Notes under the pieces: generated by a model | What the model saw: the letters and a program-made list of their open reading frames with translations, nothing else | Told to the model about the DNA's origin: nothing | Databases searched by the model: none | Shown: positions 8,604 to 18,694 of the stretch, piece by piece | Numbering within the stretch: the stretch's first letter is position 1 | How the letters are laid out: each line of letters opens with the position of its first letter | Assembly: GCA_905234715.1 (NCBI GenBank) | Contig: CAJOJI010000042.1 | Coordinates: forward strand, 1-33,002 | DNA length: 33,002 bases | Direction of reading: 5' to 3' | Source of the DNA: an uncultured Saccharofermentans sp. | Lineage (GTDB): Bacteria; Bacillota; Clostridia; Saccharofermentanales; Saccharofermentanaceae | Translations under genes and position numbers: made by a program

Positions 8604-10084
8604 TTATTCAAGTCCGTTAACGAGGTCTCTGAACATATCTCCTCTATGCTCAAAGTGCCTGAAATGGTCATAGGACGTACCTATAGAGGACATAATAACA
8701 ATCTCTCCCGGTTTTGCCCACTCTCTGGCTTTATTGATCGCTTCTTTATAAGCGTTTACTACATTGTCCCTGGTCTTCGGGAATTCATAGACGTCGCCTT
8801 CTTTGTCAGGGATCCTGTAGATCTCATACTGACGTCCGTGAGCTTCCTTGGCAATAATATCCGTAACCAGATCAGCATTCGATCCGTAAATGATTATCCT
8901 GTCGCAGACATTAAGGATCGCATCACCGAGCTTTGCATAAAGGCACTTCTTGTCGGCACCGCCGCAGATAAGAACGCCTTTCTCATTTCTGGCAGCAAGA
9001 GCATTCATTGTATTCAATGAACGGTTCGGAGATGTATCGATCGAAGAGTTATACCACCTGACACCGTCAAGCTCTCTGATGAACTCGATCCTGTGAGGAA
9101 CTCCCTTGAAGTTTCTTGCAACATAAGCAATGTCTTCAGGCTTTACATAGTCGATAACGGCACAGGTTGCAGCAAGGAAATTCTCAACATTGTGGGTTCC
9201 CGGAATGAATATCTCATCTATGCCGCAGATATCGTAGATATCGCCGTTCTCCTCGTAAATGAGTCTGCCGTCTTCTGTATAAGCTCTGGGATACAAAGGC
9301 GATTCAGCCCTCATGACCTTTCCCTTATTGGCAGAGAAATACTTTACCCTGCCTCTGGCAATATCTTTCATCTCGTAAGTCAGATCGCACCCTGCATTGA
9401 GAATGACTTTACCGACAGGTCCCTGATTTCTGAATACATTTACTTTTGCCTGAATATACTCATCGTAATCCTTATGGAAATCCAGGTGATTCGGCGTGAT
9501 GTTCGTAACGATCGCAACATCAGCAGGAGTGCTCATGCCCAAAAGCTGGAAAGATGAAAGCTCCAGAACGACCTTATCTTCAGGTTCGATCTCGGCAATG
9601 CGGTCGCCGACCTGCCGCCGATCCAGACCTTATATCCTGCCTGCTTTAATATCTCTGAAGTAAGCGTGGTTGTCGTAGTCTTTCCGTCAGATCCCGTTAT
9701 CGCAAAGATCTCTGCAGGACAGAGATTCATGAACAATTCCATCTCTGTAGTAAGAATGGAACCCATCTCCTTTAAAGCCTGAAGCTCGGGTGTCTCGAAT
9801 CTCATCTTGGGAGTCTTAAAAACGATATCGTAATGGTCTTCTCTTAAATGAGTAAGGTAAGATTCGCCCAAAGACCACTTGATGTCTGAAGATATCTCTT
9901 TAAGAGCATCGATATTCTTCTTGAGGACCGGATCTTCCTCGGTATTCTTATCGCATGCGGTAACATCGCATCCCAATGAGATGAGCCACTTGATAAGAGG
10001 CGTGTTTGAAATTCCGATGCCGATAACGGCTGCTTTTCTGCCGTTAATATACTTTTTGAATTCTTCGAACTTATAGTTACCCAT
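8604..10084 (-). pseudogene. murD: UDP-N-acetylmuramoylalanine--D-glutamate ligase, frame-disrupted near 9602-9615; probably intact in the organism
   Basis: ORF 9533..10084 carries the N-terminus with ITGSDGKTTTTTL. ORF 8604..9542 continues in another frame, and its upstream in-frame reading is VGDRIAEIEPEDKVVLELSSFQLLGMSTPADVAIVTNITPNHLDFH. The 1481-nt span is not a multiple of 3. Confidence 0.9.
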
Positions 10085-10093
10085 AGTTCCTCC

Positions 10094-11815
10094 TTATCCG
10101 GATATGTAAGAGGCATAGAGCCTGCTGTAGAATCCGCCGTTTGCGATCAGTTCATCGTGTGATCCGATCTCTGAGACCTTACCGCCGTCTATTACGACGA
10201 TCTTGTCACAGCTCGTTATCTGCGAGAGTCTGTGCGCAATTATTATGCTTGTCCTGCCGTTAAGAAGTTCTCTTATCGCTTTCTGGATACGGTCTTCTGT
10301 AACGACGTCGACAGATGACGTAGCCTCATCGAGGATCATTATCGCAGGATCTGAAGCCATCGCTCTAGCAATGGTCAGGAGCTGTTTCTGACCTTCGGAT
10401 ATGTCATCCCTGTCGTTTTCTATCTGCTCATTATACCGCTTTGGCAATTTTCTGATAAAAGAATCACAGCCGCTCTTTTTGCAGGCCTCGAAAACCTGTT
10501 CTTCAGTGATATGCGGGCCTGAGAACCTGATATTCTCCATAACCGTATCATCTGAAAGCCAGGTATCCTGGGTGACAAAACCGATATAGTGGCGGAGTTC
10601 CGATCTCGGAATGTCTTTAATCGATCTGCCGTTTATCAGGATATCTCCCGAATCGGGCTCATAGTAACGCATGAGAAGATTGATAAGCGTTGTTTTGCCG
10701 CATCCCGTTGGACCTGCAATCGCAAAGGATTCGCCTTTGCCTACCTTAAATGAAATATCCTTAAGTACAGGTCTTCCCTCAACATATGAGAAGCTTACAT
10801 TCTTGAACTCAATATCAAACTGAACATTCTTATCAGGCAGCTCTTCAGGAACCGTTTCCTGAGGTATCTCAGGGCTGTCCAAATGTGCAAAGATCCTTGC
10901 AAGACATGCAAAGCTGTCTGAAAGCTCTGTATATACTGCAGAAAGATCGTTAAAAGGCTTCATGAACTGATTTGAATATGCAAGAAGCGACATGAGAGAT
11001 CCTACTGAGATCGCTCCGCCGATTCCTGAAAGACAGCCTGTGAATACCACTCCGGCATAGATCAGAGCATTTACGAATCTTGAAGAAGGATTGCTGATCG
11101 AAGACAGAAAAGTAGCCTTCGTTGCCGTCTTTTTATACTGCTCGTTAATGTCGTCAAAACCATTGATCCTGACATCACTTACGTTATAGACCTTGCATTC
11201 CCTGAAGTTGTTTACTGATTCGGAAACAAATGCAGTCTGCCTGCTTCTGATCTCTGCCTGCTTTGCAAACGATTTATATGAACCCTTTGCAATAAATGTG
11301 GAAACCGCTATTGATACAGGCGTAAATACAACGACAATAAGCGATATCTTCCAATTGATATAGAACATTACTGCAAGAGTTATGAGTATGGTTGCAATAC
11401 CGGAAGCAAACTGGTTAAGGAACAGGAGCATGCCGTCGGAAACCGTCTCAACATCGCTGATGATGAGGCTCTGAAGGCTGCCTGCAGACGTCTTGTCGAT
11501 ATAAGACATCTTTACTCTGTGCATCTTTTCGTAAGCGGCATTTCTAAGCTTGAGGCCTATCGTAAATGCAAGCCTGTTATTCATCTTGATCAATGCAAAC
11601 TGAAGAAGTGCTGCAAAGATAATAAGGCCGATAATGCAGACAATATATTTAACGAGACTGTCCATGTCACCGAGACAGTCGATCGCTTTGCCTGCAAAGA
11701 AAGGAATGGCAACGGTCGCACTTCCGAAAAGAATGCCGATGATTATTGACAGGACAACAAGTCCCGTTGAACCCTTAAGACATGACAGGAGGCGCTTTAC
11801 ATTCTTGCTGTTCAT
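10094..11815 (-). CDS. ABC transporter, fused permease/ATP-binding protein (exporter half-transporter B)
   Basis: 573 aa, six-TM N-terminal region, Walker A GPTGCGKTT, signature SEGQKQLLTIARAM, Walker B IMILDEATSSVD. Confidence 0.93.
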   Translation of the reverse strand: MNSKNVKRLLSCLKGSTGLVVLSIIIGILFGSATVAIPFFAGKAIDCLGDMDSLVKYIVCIIGLIIFAALLQFALIKMNNRLAFTIGLKLRNAAYEKMHRVKMSYIDKTSAGSLQSLIISDVETVSDGMLLFLNQFASGIATILITLAVMFYINWKISLIVVVFTPVSIAVSTFIAKGSYKSFAKQAEIRSRQTAFVSESVNNFRECKVYNVSDVRINGFDDINEQYKKTATKATFLSSISNPSSRFVNALIYAGVVFTGCLSGIGGAISVGSLMSLLAYSNQFMKPFNDLSAVYTELSDSFACLARIFAHLDSPEIPQETVPEELPDKNVQFDIEFKNVSFSYVEGRPVLKDISFKVGKGESFAIAGPTGCGKTTLINLLMRYYEPDSGDILINGRSIKDIPRSELRHYIGFVTQDTWLSDDTVMENIRFSGPHITEEQVFEACKKSGCDSFIRKLPKRYNEQIENDRDDISEGQKQLLTIARAMASDPAIMILDEATSSVDVVTEDRIQKAIRELLNGRTSIIIAHRLSQITSCDKIVVIDGGKVSEIGSHDELIANGGFYSRLYASYISG

Positions 11816-13533
11816 GCATTGCCTCCCTTCATCTGAAGAGAATTCATGTATCTGTAGTTTTCTGATATCTTGAGAAGTTCCTCATGCGGAGCTATTGCTT
11901 CGATCTTACCGTCATCCATGAGCACGATCCTGTCGCAGTTCATGCATGTTCTGACCTTTTGGGAAATAAGGATTACCGTAGGTCTTTCGGCAATCGAATC
12001 AAGATTACTGAGAAGCTTCTTTTCGGTGCCCCAGTCAAGCGCGGATGTGGAATCATCAAGGATTACAAGACCCGGCTTAGCTGCCAATGCTCTTGCAATA
12101 CCGATCCTCTGACGCTGTCCGCCTGAAAGGCCTGCACCGCCGTCAGAGATAACAAAATCGAGCCCCTCTTTTTTAGATACAAGAACATCATCACTGCATG
12201 ATAATCTGCACGCTTCATTGATGTCGGCATCACTTAAATTATCTCTGCCGAGAGAAATATTGTCTTTAAGTGTTCCCTTGAAAAGTCTTGTTTTCTGAAG
12301 ACTCATGCCTACATTGGCAGCAAGACTTGAACCTGATATCTCTTTTATGTCGATGCCGTCAAGAAGAACTTCACCCTTCTGTGCATTATAGATTCCGGCA
12401 ATGAGGGAAGCTGCAGTAGACTTGCCGCAGCCTGTACTTCCGATAATTCCGATAGTCTCACCCGGAGCGATATCAATTGAAAAATCCTTAACGGATTCTT
12501 CGTTATTTCCCTGATAAGTGAAAGAAACATTCTTCAAAGAAACGGATACGGCCTTTGAAGGATCAAGCTCCTTGGTGCCGTTATTTGCCGTGCTTACGAT
12601 GCTGTTAAGTCCTTCTGCCCTCTTAAGACAAGCATAAGCTCTTGATACTGAAACGATAAGATTCGCAAGCTTAACAAGCTCTATCAGTATCTGGGACATG
12701 TAGTTATAGAGTGCTACAACCTGACCGTCTGAAAGATCACCGATGTTGAAATGAACGGCACCTCTGTAGATCAAAAGACAGATTGCAAGATTAACTACCG
12801 CATATGTAAGCGGATTTAGCCACGCTGCAAAATCAGCGGCTTTAGTCTGAGCTGCATTAAGATTCCTGCTCTTTTCTTCAAACTTTTTATAGTCTTCGGC
12901 AGTCTTATTAAATCCTCTGATGACTCTTTCACCGGATATTCCGTTAGAAGTCTTCTTTACAAGATCGTCCAATCCTTCTCTGGATTCTTTATGACGGACG
13001 ATCGAAAACTTCATGTTGAGAGCGATAACAACTGCAAGAAGCACCGTACAGCTTACGAAGATCAATGCCATCGAAGGCTTGACCACTGCAGCCATTATGC
13101 ATGCTCCTACAACGATAAACGGAGACCTCAAAAGAAGTCTTAAGAACAGATTGATTCCCGTCTGGATCTGATTTACATCAGAAGTCAGAAGAGTGACTGC
13201 ACCTGATGAACCGATCTTCTCATAATCTGCGACAGACAATGTCTGGATCTTATCGTGAAGGCTCTTTCTGATGCCTGATGAAATACCCGTTGCAGCATAA
13301 GCAGCAAAATACTGGGCGGTTATTGCACTTGCAAAACCGACTACTGCAAACAGGACAAGTATCCATACATGAGAATAGACATAATTCTTATCAGACTGCT
13401 TGATGCCGAAGTCTATAAGATTTGCAACAATAAGCGGAACAGTCAGTTCAAAGCAGGCTTCAAGGAGCTTAAACACAGGGCTTAAGATAGAAGCTGCTTT
13501 ATATTTACCGATGTGACTGAACAGCAATTTCAT
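11812..13533 (-). CDS. ABC transporter, fused permease/ATP-binding protein (exporter half-transporter A)
   Basis: Start revised from the ORF-track 13620 to the internal MKLLFSHIGKYKAASILSPVFK (CAT at 13531-13533), which removes the overlap with the upstream gene. Walker A GSTGCGKST, signature LSGGQRQRIGIARAL, Walker B LVILDDSTSALD. Overlaps the downstream ABC gene by 4 bp. Confidence 0.92.
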   Translation of the reverse strand: MKLLFSHIGKYKAASILSPVFKLLEACFELTVPLIVANLIDFGIKQSDKNYVYSHVWILVLFAVVGFASAITAQYFAAYAATGISSGIRKSLHDKIQTLSVADYEKIGSSGAVTLLTSDVNQIQTGINLFLRLLLRSPFIVVGACIMAAVVKPSMALIFVSCTVLLAVVIALNMKFSIVRHKESREGLDDLVKKTSNGISGERVIRGFNKTAEDYKKFEEKSRNLNAAQTKAADFAAWLNPLTYAVVNLAICLLIYRGAVHFNIGDLSDGQVVALYNYMSQILIELVKLANLIVSVSRAYACLKRAEGLNSIVSTANNGTKELDPSKAVSVSLKNVSFTYQGNNEESVKDFSIDIAPGETIGIIGSTGCGKSTAASLIAGIYNAQKGEVLLDGIDIKEISGSSLAANVGMSLQKTRLFKGTLKDNISLGRDNLSDADINEACRLSCSDDVLVSKKEGLDFVISDGGAGLSGGQRQRIGIARALAAKPGLVILDDSTSALDWGTEKKLLSNLDSIAERPTVILISQKVRTCMNCDRIVLMDDGKIEAIAPHEELLKISENYRYMNSLQMKGGNA

Positions 13534-13540
13534 ACTTATG

Positions 13541-14803
13541 TCAGACAAGTCCTTCCATAAGTCTGTTGCTCTGCTTAATAACCTCATCAAGATCGATGGT
13601 GGTGAACTTGCCGTCCTCATAAAGGATCTTACCGTCGATCATGGTCATCTTAACAACTGAATTGTCAGCACTGTATACGATGTTTCTGGCAATATTGTTT
13701 TCGGGTTGCATGGAAGGCTTATTCATGTCGATCATGATGATGTCAGCCTTCTTTCCTTCTGCCAAAACATCAGAATCCTTAAGGCCCATGCAGAGCGCAC
13801 CGCCTGTGGTTCCTGCTTTAAGGATCGTAAACGGATCTACTGCTGCAGCATTATGAGTCTCAACATTGGAAAGAACCGTATCGAGATACATCTCACGGAA
13901 CATTGAAAGAGCATTGTTAGATCCTGCGCCGTCAGTACCTATTGCAATATTCATGTCTTTTTCGATGAACTTGTATACAGGTGTGATACCGCTCGCAAGC
14001 TTAAGATTGGAACATGCGTTGAATACCGACCACAAGTCTCTCTTCTTAAAGATCTCACGGTCTTCATCGGTAAACCAAACGCAGTGGAATCCGCCGCCGC
14101 CGAAATCGAATATTCCGAGCTTATCGAAAAGAACTGCAGGTGTGCAGCCGTATCTTTCGATGCAGCCGTCAACTTCAGCTTTTGTTTCGGAAATATGAGT
14201 AAATACGGGAGCTTCATACTTATGTGCGAGCTCGGACATAAACTTCAGGTTATCTTCGCATGTCGTATACTCGGCATGGAAACCAAAAATGAAAGATACA
14301 ATCGGATCATATGAATTAAGCTCGTTATAGTATCTCTCAAGGTCTTCAAAACCGCCGAAGTCATTTGCTGCACCGCAGAATACGTGTCTGAATCCTGTTT
14401 CGACTGCAGCTTTTGCGTTTTCTTCCTTAAAGAAATACATGTCAAAACAGGATGTTACGCCGCCTGCAAGATAGTCAGCATAAGCAAGCTTGGAGAACCA
14501 GTAAACGGCTTCAGGTGTAAGCTTTGCTTCTCTGGGGAAGATCGCCTTGTGAAGCCAGTCGTCAAGACAATACTCGTCAGCCAATGACCTGGAGAATGTC
14601 ATTGCGGAATGCGTATGTGCATTCTTAAGACCGGGCATAAGGAGATTGCCTTTGCAGTCGATCTCACGGTCAAAAGTTTTATCAGGGTTCTCAACCGAAG
14701 GACCTATGTAGCTTATACGGTCGTTATCAGTCCACAACTCGCCCGTGATAATGTTCTCATCCTTCATGGTAAGGATCTTTGCATTATAAAAACGTAAAAC
14801 CAT
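13541..14803 (-). CDS. Amidohydrolase family protein (S-adenosylhomocysteine/guanine/cytosine deaminase-like)
   Basis: 420 aa; MPGLKNAHTHSAMTFSRSLADEYCLDDWLHKAIFPREAKLTPEAVYW, HAEYTT, HISET and GTDGAGSNNALSMFREM metal-site motifs. Confidence 0.9.
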   Translation of the reverse strand: MVLRFYNAKILTMKDENIITGELWTDNDRISYIGPSVENPDKTFDREIDCKGNLLMPGLKNAHTHSAMTFSRSLADEYCLDDWLHKAIFPREAKLTPEAVYWFSKLAYADYLAGGVTSCFDMYFFKEENAKAAVETGFRHVFCGAANDFGGFEDLERYYNELNSYDPIVSFIFGFHAEYTTCEDNLKFMSELAHKYEAPVFTHISETKAEVDGCIERYGCTPAVLFDKLGIFDFGGGGFHCVWFTDEDREIFKKRDLWSVFNACSNLKLASGITPVYKFIEKDMNIAIGTDGAGSNNALSMFREMYLDTVLSNVETHNAAAVDPFTILKAGTTGGALCMGLKDSDVLAEGKKADIIMIDMNKPSMQPENNIARNIVYSADNSVVKMTMIDGKILYEDGKFTTIDLDEVIKQSNRLMEGLV

Positions 14804-14824
14804 AAATTGATCCTTTCTGTAAGG

Positions 14825-16384
14825 TTAAAGCAGAGGCGCCCAAAGTCTTAAGATTGACTTTAAGAATCTGACGATCATATTGGGTCTTCTGCTGTATTTC
14901 TCGGTAACGTTACGGCACTCTGCGAAAGTGGTAACGAAATCTTCCTTGATATCCGGAATGCAGTCTGTATTAAACATATAAACGGCATTTTCAAAATGAT
15001 GGTAAAGGCTTCTGAAGTCGAGATTAATGGTTCCTACCACTGCACACTTGTCATCACAAAGACAGGTCTTGGTGTGATTAAATCCGGGTGTGTATTCAAA
15101 GATCTGTACGCCGCTTGTAACGAGCATGTTGTAATAAGATCTGGTTACGTGATAAGTAAACTTTTTATCAGGAATTCCCGGAGTCATTATCCTTACGTCA
15201 ACGCCTCTTTTTGATGCGATCTGCAGAGCTCTTGCAAGCTCATCTGAAAGAACGAGATAAGGCGTCATGAACCAGCAGTAATCCTGTGCGTTGTTGATCA
15301 TGTTAAGGTAAACATTCTCACCTGTCGGTTCATTATCAAGAGGGCTGTCACAGTAAGGAACGCAATAACCATGAGCGTCAGGAATCGGATTGATCTTAAC
15401 AGGCTCAAACATAAGCATGTCATCATCCTTACTCTTCAGATCGGCAAAATTCCACATCTCGACAAACATAGCTGTCAGGCTCTGTACTGCAGGACCTGTC
15501 AGCTTAATGCCGTTGTCTTTCCAGTGGCCGTAAGGATTGACCAAGTTGAAGTATTCATCGGCAATATTGTATCCGCCCGTATAACCAACCTTGCCGTCAA
15601 CTACCATGATCTTTCTGTGGTCACGGTTATTCATGAAAAGCGACAATACGGGATAAGCCGGATTAAACGCGTTGCACTTGATGCCTTCGGATTCAAGGAG
15701 TTTAACGAACTGCCTGCTGATGAATGTAAAAGATCCTACATCGTCATATAAGACTCTGCAGTCAACTCCTGCGGCAGCTCTCTCCTTCAATGCCTCATGA
15801 AGCGGCTCAAATGCTTCTTTTGTCTCTATCGCATGATACTCGAGATAAACAAAGTGCTTTGCCTTCTTTATGTCTTCGATCTGGTCTTTATAGCAGTCGT
15901 AAGCAACCGGATAGTATTTAATGTCCGTTCCGTCGTAAATCGGGAAATTGAAATTCCTGAGATACTTGGCATTTGATGCTCTGGCAGGGTCTTCAGCTCT
16001 CATCTCTTCATAAAGATGGTCGTTATAGTTCAGATGGCTGAAAACCATGAGATCAACCTGGGCAAGCCTTTTCTTGATCTTGTGCTTAGAACTGCTGAAG
16101 TTGTTAAGCACATAAAATAACAGACCCGGAACAGGCAATGCGAGGATAGCAATTACCCATATCAGCTTGAATGCACCATTGTGGTCTCTTGAATTAATAC
16201 CAAGAACAACGATTACAGACAAAACTCTGACTGCGATATCGATCGGCGGGAATATATTGCCCAGATAAATAAGGAGAACGACAAAAACAGCAATCTCAGC
16301 AAGAACAAACAGACCGAAGATTATAATTCTTCCGACGCTGTTCTTGATCGCAGATTTCTTTTCTACCGTTCTCTTTGAGCTCAT
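14825..16384 (-). CDS. cls: Cardiolipin synthase (phospholipase D superfamily)
   Basis: 519 aa, N-terminal TM segments, two HKD motifs (HRKIMVVDGKVGYTGGYNIADEY; HTKTCLCDDKCAVVGTINLDFRSL). Overlaps the apeB stop as TAATG. Confidence 0.93.
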   Translation of the reverse strand: MSSKRTVEKKSAIKNSVGRIIIFGLFVLAEIAVFVVLLIYLGNIFPPIDIAVRVLSVIVVLGINSRDHNGAFKLIWVIAILALPVPGLLFYVLNNFSSSKHKIKKRLAQVDLMVFSHLNYNDHLYEEMRAEDPARASNAKYLRNFNFPIYDGTDIKYYPVAYDCYKDQIEDIKKAKHFVYLEYHAIETKEAFEPLHEALKERAAAGVDCRVLYDDVGSFTFISRQFVKLLESEGIKCNAFNPAYPVLSLFMNNRDHRKIMVVDGKVGYTGGYNIADEYFNLVNPYGHWKDNGIKLTGPAVQSLTAMFVEMWNFADLKSKDDDMLMFEPVKINPIPDAHGYCVPYCDSPLDNEPTGENVYLNMINNAQDYCWFMTPYLVLSDELARALQIASKRGVDVRIMTPGIPDKKFTYHVTRSYYNMLVTSGVQIFEYTPGFNHTKTCLCDDKCAVVGTINLDFRSLYHHFENAVYMFNTDCIPDIKEDFVTTFAECRNVTEKYSRRPNMIVRFLKSILRLWAPLL

Positions 16385-17807
16385 TATCCGATATTCTCGA
16401 TAAATGCTTTATAGCCGAGATAGAGATAATAAAGGTCTATCTTTGAGATGACTTCAACAGGTGCATGCATTGACCATACGGGAACACCCATATCTACAAC
16501 GTCCATGCCGAGTTCAGCCATGATGGCAGCAATTGTTCCGCCGCCGCCCGCATCGATCCTTCCGAGTTCGCCTGTCTGCCACGGGATGGAATTCTTCTCG
16601 AAGATATCGGTGATCTCTGCAATGAAATCGCCTGTAGCTTCAGAGCAGCCGGACTTGCCTCTTGCACCTGTGTACTTCTCGATCTTGAGACCGTGAGACA
16701 TGAAAGCTGTGTTGTTCTTCTCAAAGACGCTCGAGTACTTAGGATCGTAAGCCGTTGTTACGTCAGTTGAAAGCATCTTTGTTGCTGCAAGAGCCTTACG
16801 GAACTTCAAAGTATTGAAGTTTTCGATGCCGCCTTCAGCCTTTGCAAAAACTTCCATGAGGAAATTCTCATAAAGATTGGATGTAGCGCCGGAATTGGAA
16901 TATGAACCGATCTCTTCCTTGTCTGTAAGAAGGCATACGCATGTCTTCTTGGGCTTTTCCTGTGCGAGAAGCGCTCTCAGAGCAGGATAAGCGCAGACCT
17001 TGTCATCGTGTCCGTAAGCAGCGATATAAGCTCTGTCAAAGCCGACATCTCTTGCATGTGTTGCAGGAACGATCTCGATCTCAGCAGATACGAAATCCTT
17101 TTCCTTGATGCCGTACTGCTCGAAAAGGAGCTTAAGAACGCCAGCCTTGAAGATCTCTTTGGTCTTCTTGTCTTCCGTGCAGGGAATTCCGCCGATAATT
17201 ACGTTAAGATCTTCAGCCGGAATAAATTCGGATGCCTTCTTTGTCATCTGCTCATTGCCGAGATGAGGCAGAAGGTCCGTGATATAGAATACGGGATCTG
17301 ATTCCTTCTCACCTACTACGATCTGGTGTGCCTTGCCGTCATACCGTGTACGCTAAGAGGGATCGTAGTCCACTGATACTTCTTGATGCCGCCGTAATAG
17401 TGGGTCTTGAAGTAAACAGTATCACTGTCCTCATAGATGGGATTGGGCTTAAGATCGAGTCTGGGAGAATCGATATGGGCGCCGAGGATGTTAAATCCTT
17501 CAACAGGGCTCTTTTTGCCGATAACAGCTGCTGCAAAGCCCTTGCCTTTAATGCTCTGGTAAACCTTGTCACCGGGCTTTAAAGTGTCTTTGGTTGCGAT
17601 ATCGACATAACCGAGTTCTTCAGCAGCCTGAATGGCATTAGCCGCAAATTCGCGCTCCGTCTTTGAATTGTCGAGGAAAGCCTTGTATTCTTCAGCAAAT
17701 TCAAAGGTGGCATTCATATCATCTTCAGATGCTGTCTCGTAAAGGTTGGGAAATTCAGCGAAAAGCTCGCCGGGTTTGATTTTATTGGATTCTTTCTTTT
17801 TAGGCAT
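16384..17807 (-). pseudogene. apeB: M18 family aminopeptidase, frame-disrupted near 17330-17345; probably intact in the organism
   Basis: ORF 17316..17807 has the N-terminus (NILGAHIDSPRLDLKPNPIYEDSDTVYFKTHYYGGIKKYQWTTIPLSVHG). ORF 16384..17247, whose upstream in-frame sequence reads GKAHQIVVGEKESDPVFYITDLLPHLGNEQ, has the remainder (CLLTDKEEIGSYSNSGATS..., GELGRIDAGGGGTIAAIMAELGMDVVDMGVPVWSMHAPVEV). The 1424-nt span is not a multiple of 3. Confidence 0.88.
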
Positions 17808-17878
17808 AGTATCACCTCTTTCTACGAACTTTATGATACCATACTTATAAATAAAATCTTTTAATTATAGGGACATTT

Positions 17879-18694
17879 ATGATAACAGACGGACATAATC
17901 ACACCAAGCATTTCTCGGTCGATGCAGGCCAGACAATAGATGAACTTGTAGCACAGGCAAAAGCTAAAGGATGCCCAAGGATAGGAATAACCGAACACTA
18001 TGAGATAGACTATCCCCCGGACGGCCTGAACTGGATGTTTGACATCAATGAATATAACGAGGCTTTCAAGACCTGGCGCGAAAAATTCGGATCAGAAATC
18101 GAGCTTTTAATGGGCATCGAATTCGGTTATCAGACGCATGTCGCAGAAGAGATCGACAAAACGGCTGAAACAGCACCTTTTGACGTTGTTCTTTTGAGCA
18201 ATCACCTGTTCAGAGGTAAAGATTTCTACGTAGACCGCGAATGCTACGACATCCCTAAGAAAGATCTTCATAAGGAATATATCGGCATAATGGCCGAGAT
18301 GTGTGAGAAATGCAATAACTACGATGTTGCCGCACACTACGATTACATCAACAGATATTCACCCAACAAAGACAGTTTCGTTCTTTACGAAGACTGTCCT
18401 GAGGAATTCGACAGGTTTTTCGAAGCCCTTATAACCAAGGAAAAGGCTTTGGAGATCAACACAAAGTCTATTCTGAAGCACAAGGAAGGCGGATTTTCAC
18501 AGTATCTTCCCGACCCTGCCATTATCAACAGATATAAGGAAATGGGCGGTAATTTGATCTGCTTCGGTTCAGACTCGCACTTCCCCGGCACATTCGGAGT
18601 CTGCTTCGAGACAGCAGTTGAATACATGAAATCATTCGGCTTTAAGGAAGCCGTGTATTTCAAGCAGCACAAGCCGTATTTCGAAGCTCTCTGA
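17879..18694 (+). CDS. hisJ: Histidinol-phosphatase, PHP family (HisJ/HisK type)
   Basis: 271 aa; MITDGHNHTKHFSVDAGQTIDELVAQAKAKGCPRIGITEHYEIDYP, LLMGIEFGYQ, DVAAHYDYINRY, GSDSHFPGTFGVCFE. Confidence 0.85.
   Translation: MITDGHNHTKHFSVDAGQTIDELVAQAKAKGCPRIGITEHYEIDYPPDGLNWMFDINEYNEAFKTWREKFGSEIELLMGIEFGYQTHVAEEIDKTAETAPFDVVLLSNHLFRGKDFYVDRECYDIPKKDLHKEYIGIMAEMCEKCNNYDVAAHYDYINRYSPNKDSFVLYEDCPEEFDRFFEALITKEKALEINTKSILKHKEGGFSQYLPDPAIINRYKEMGGNLICFGSDSHFPGTFGVCFETAVEYMKSFGFKEAVYFKQHKPYFEAL

Noticed and set aside
6508-10084. Programmed ribosomal frameshifting in uppP and murD
   Set aside because: No slippery heptamer or known precedent; the breaks also remove residues from conserved linkers, so a deletion or assembly fault fits better.
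13534-13620. N-terminal extension MRTASSPPSILMRLLSRATDLWKDLSDIS of the ABC transporter ORF
   Set aside because: Overlaps the amidohydrolase gene in another frame. The internal Met at 13533 gives a natural exporter N-terminus.
5994-17807. True pseudogenisation of uppP, murD and apeB in an endosymbiont-like genome
   Set aside because: Neighbouring genes are intact, intergenic gaps are tight and there is no other decay signal.
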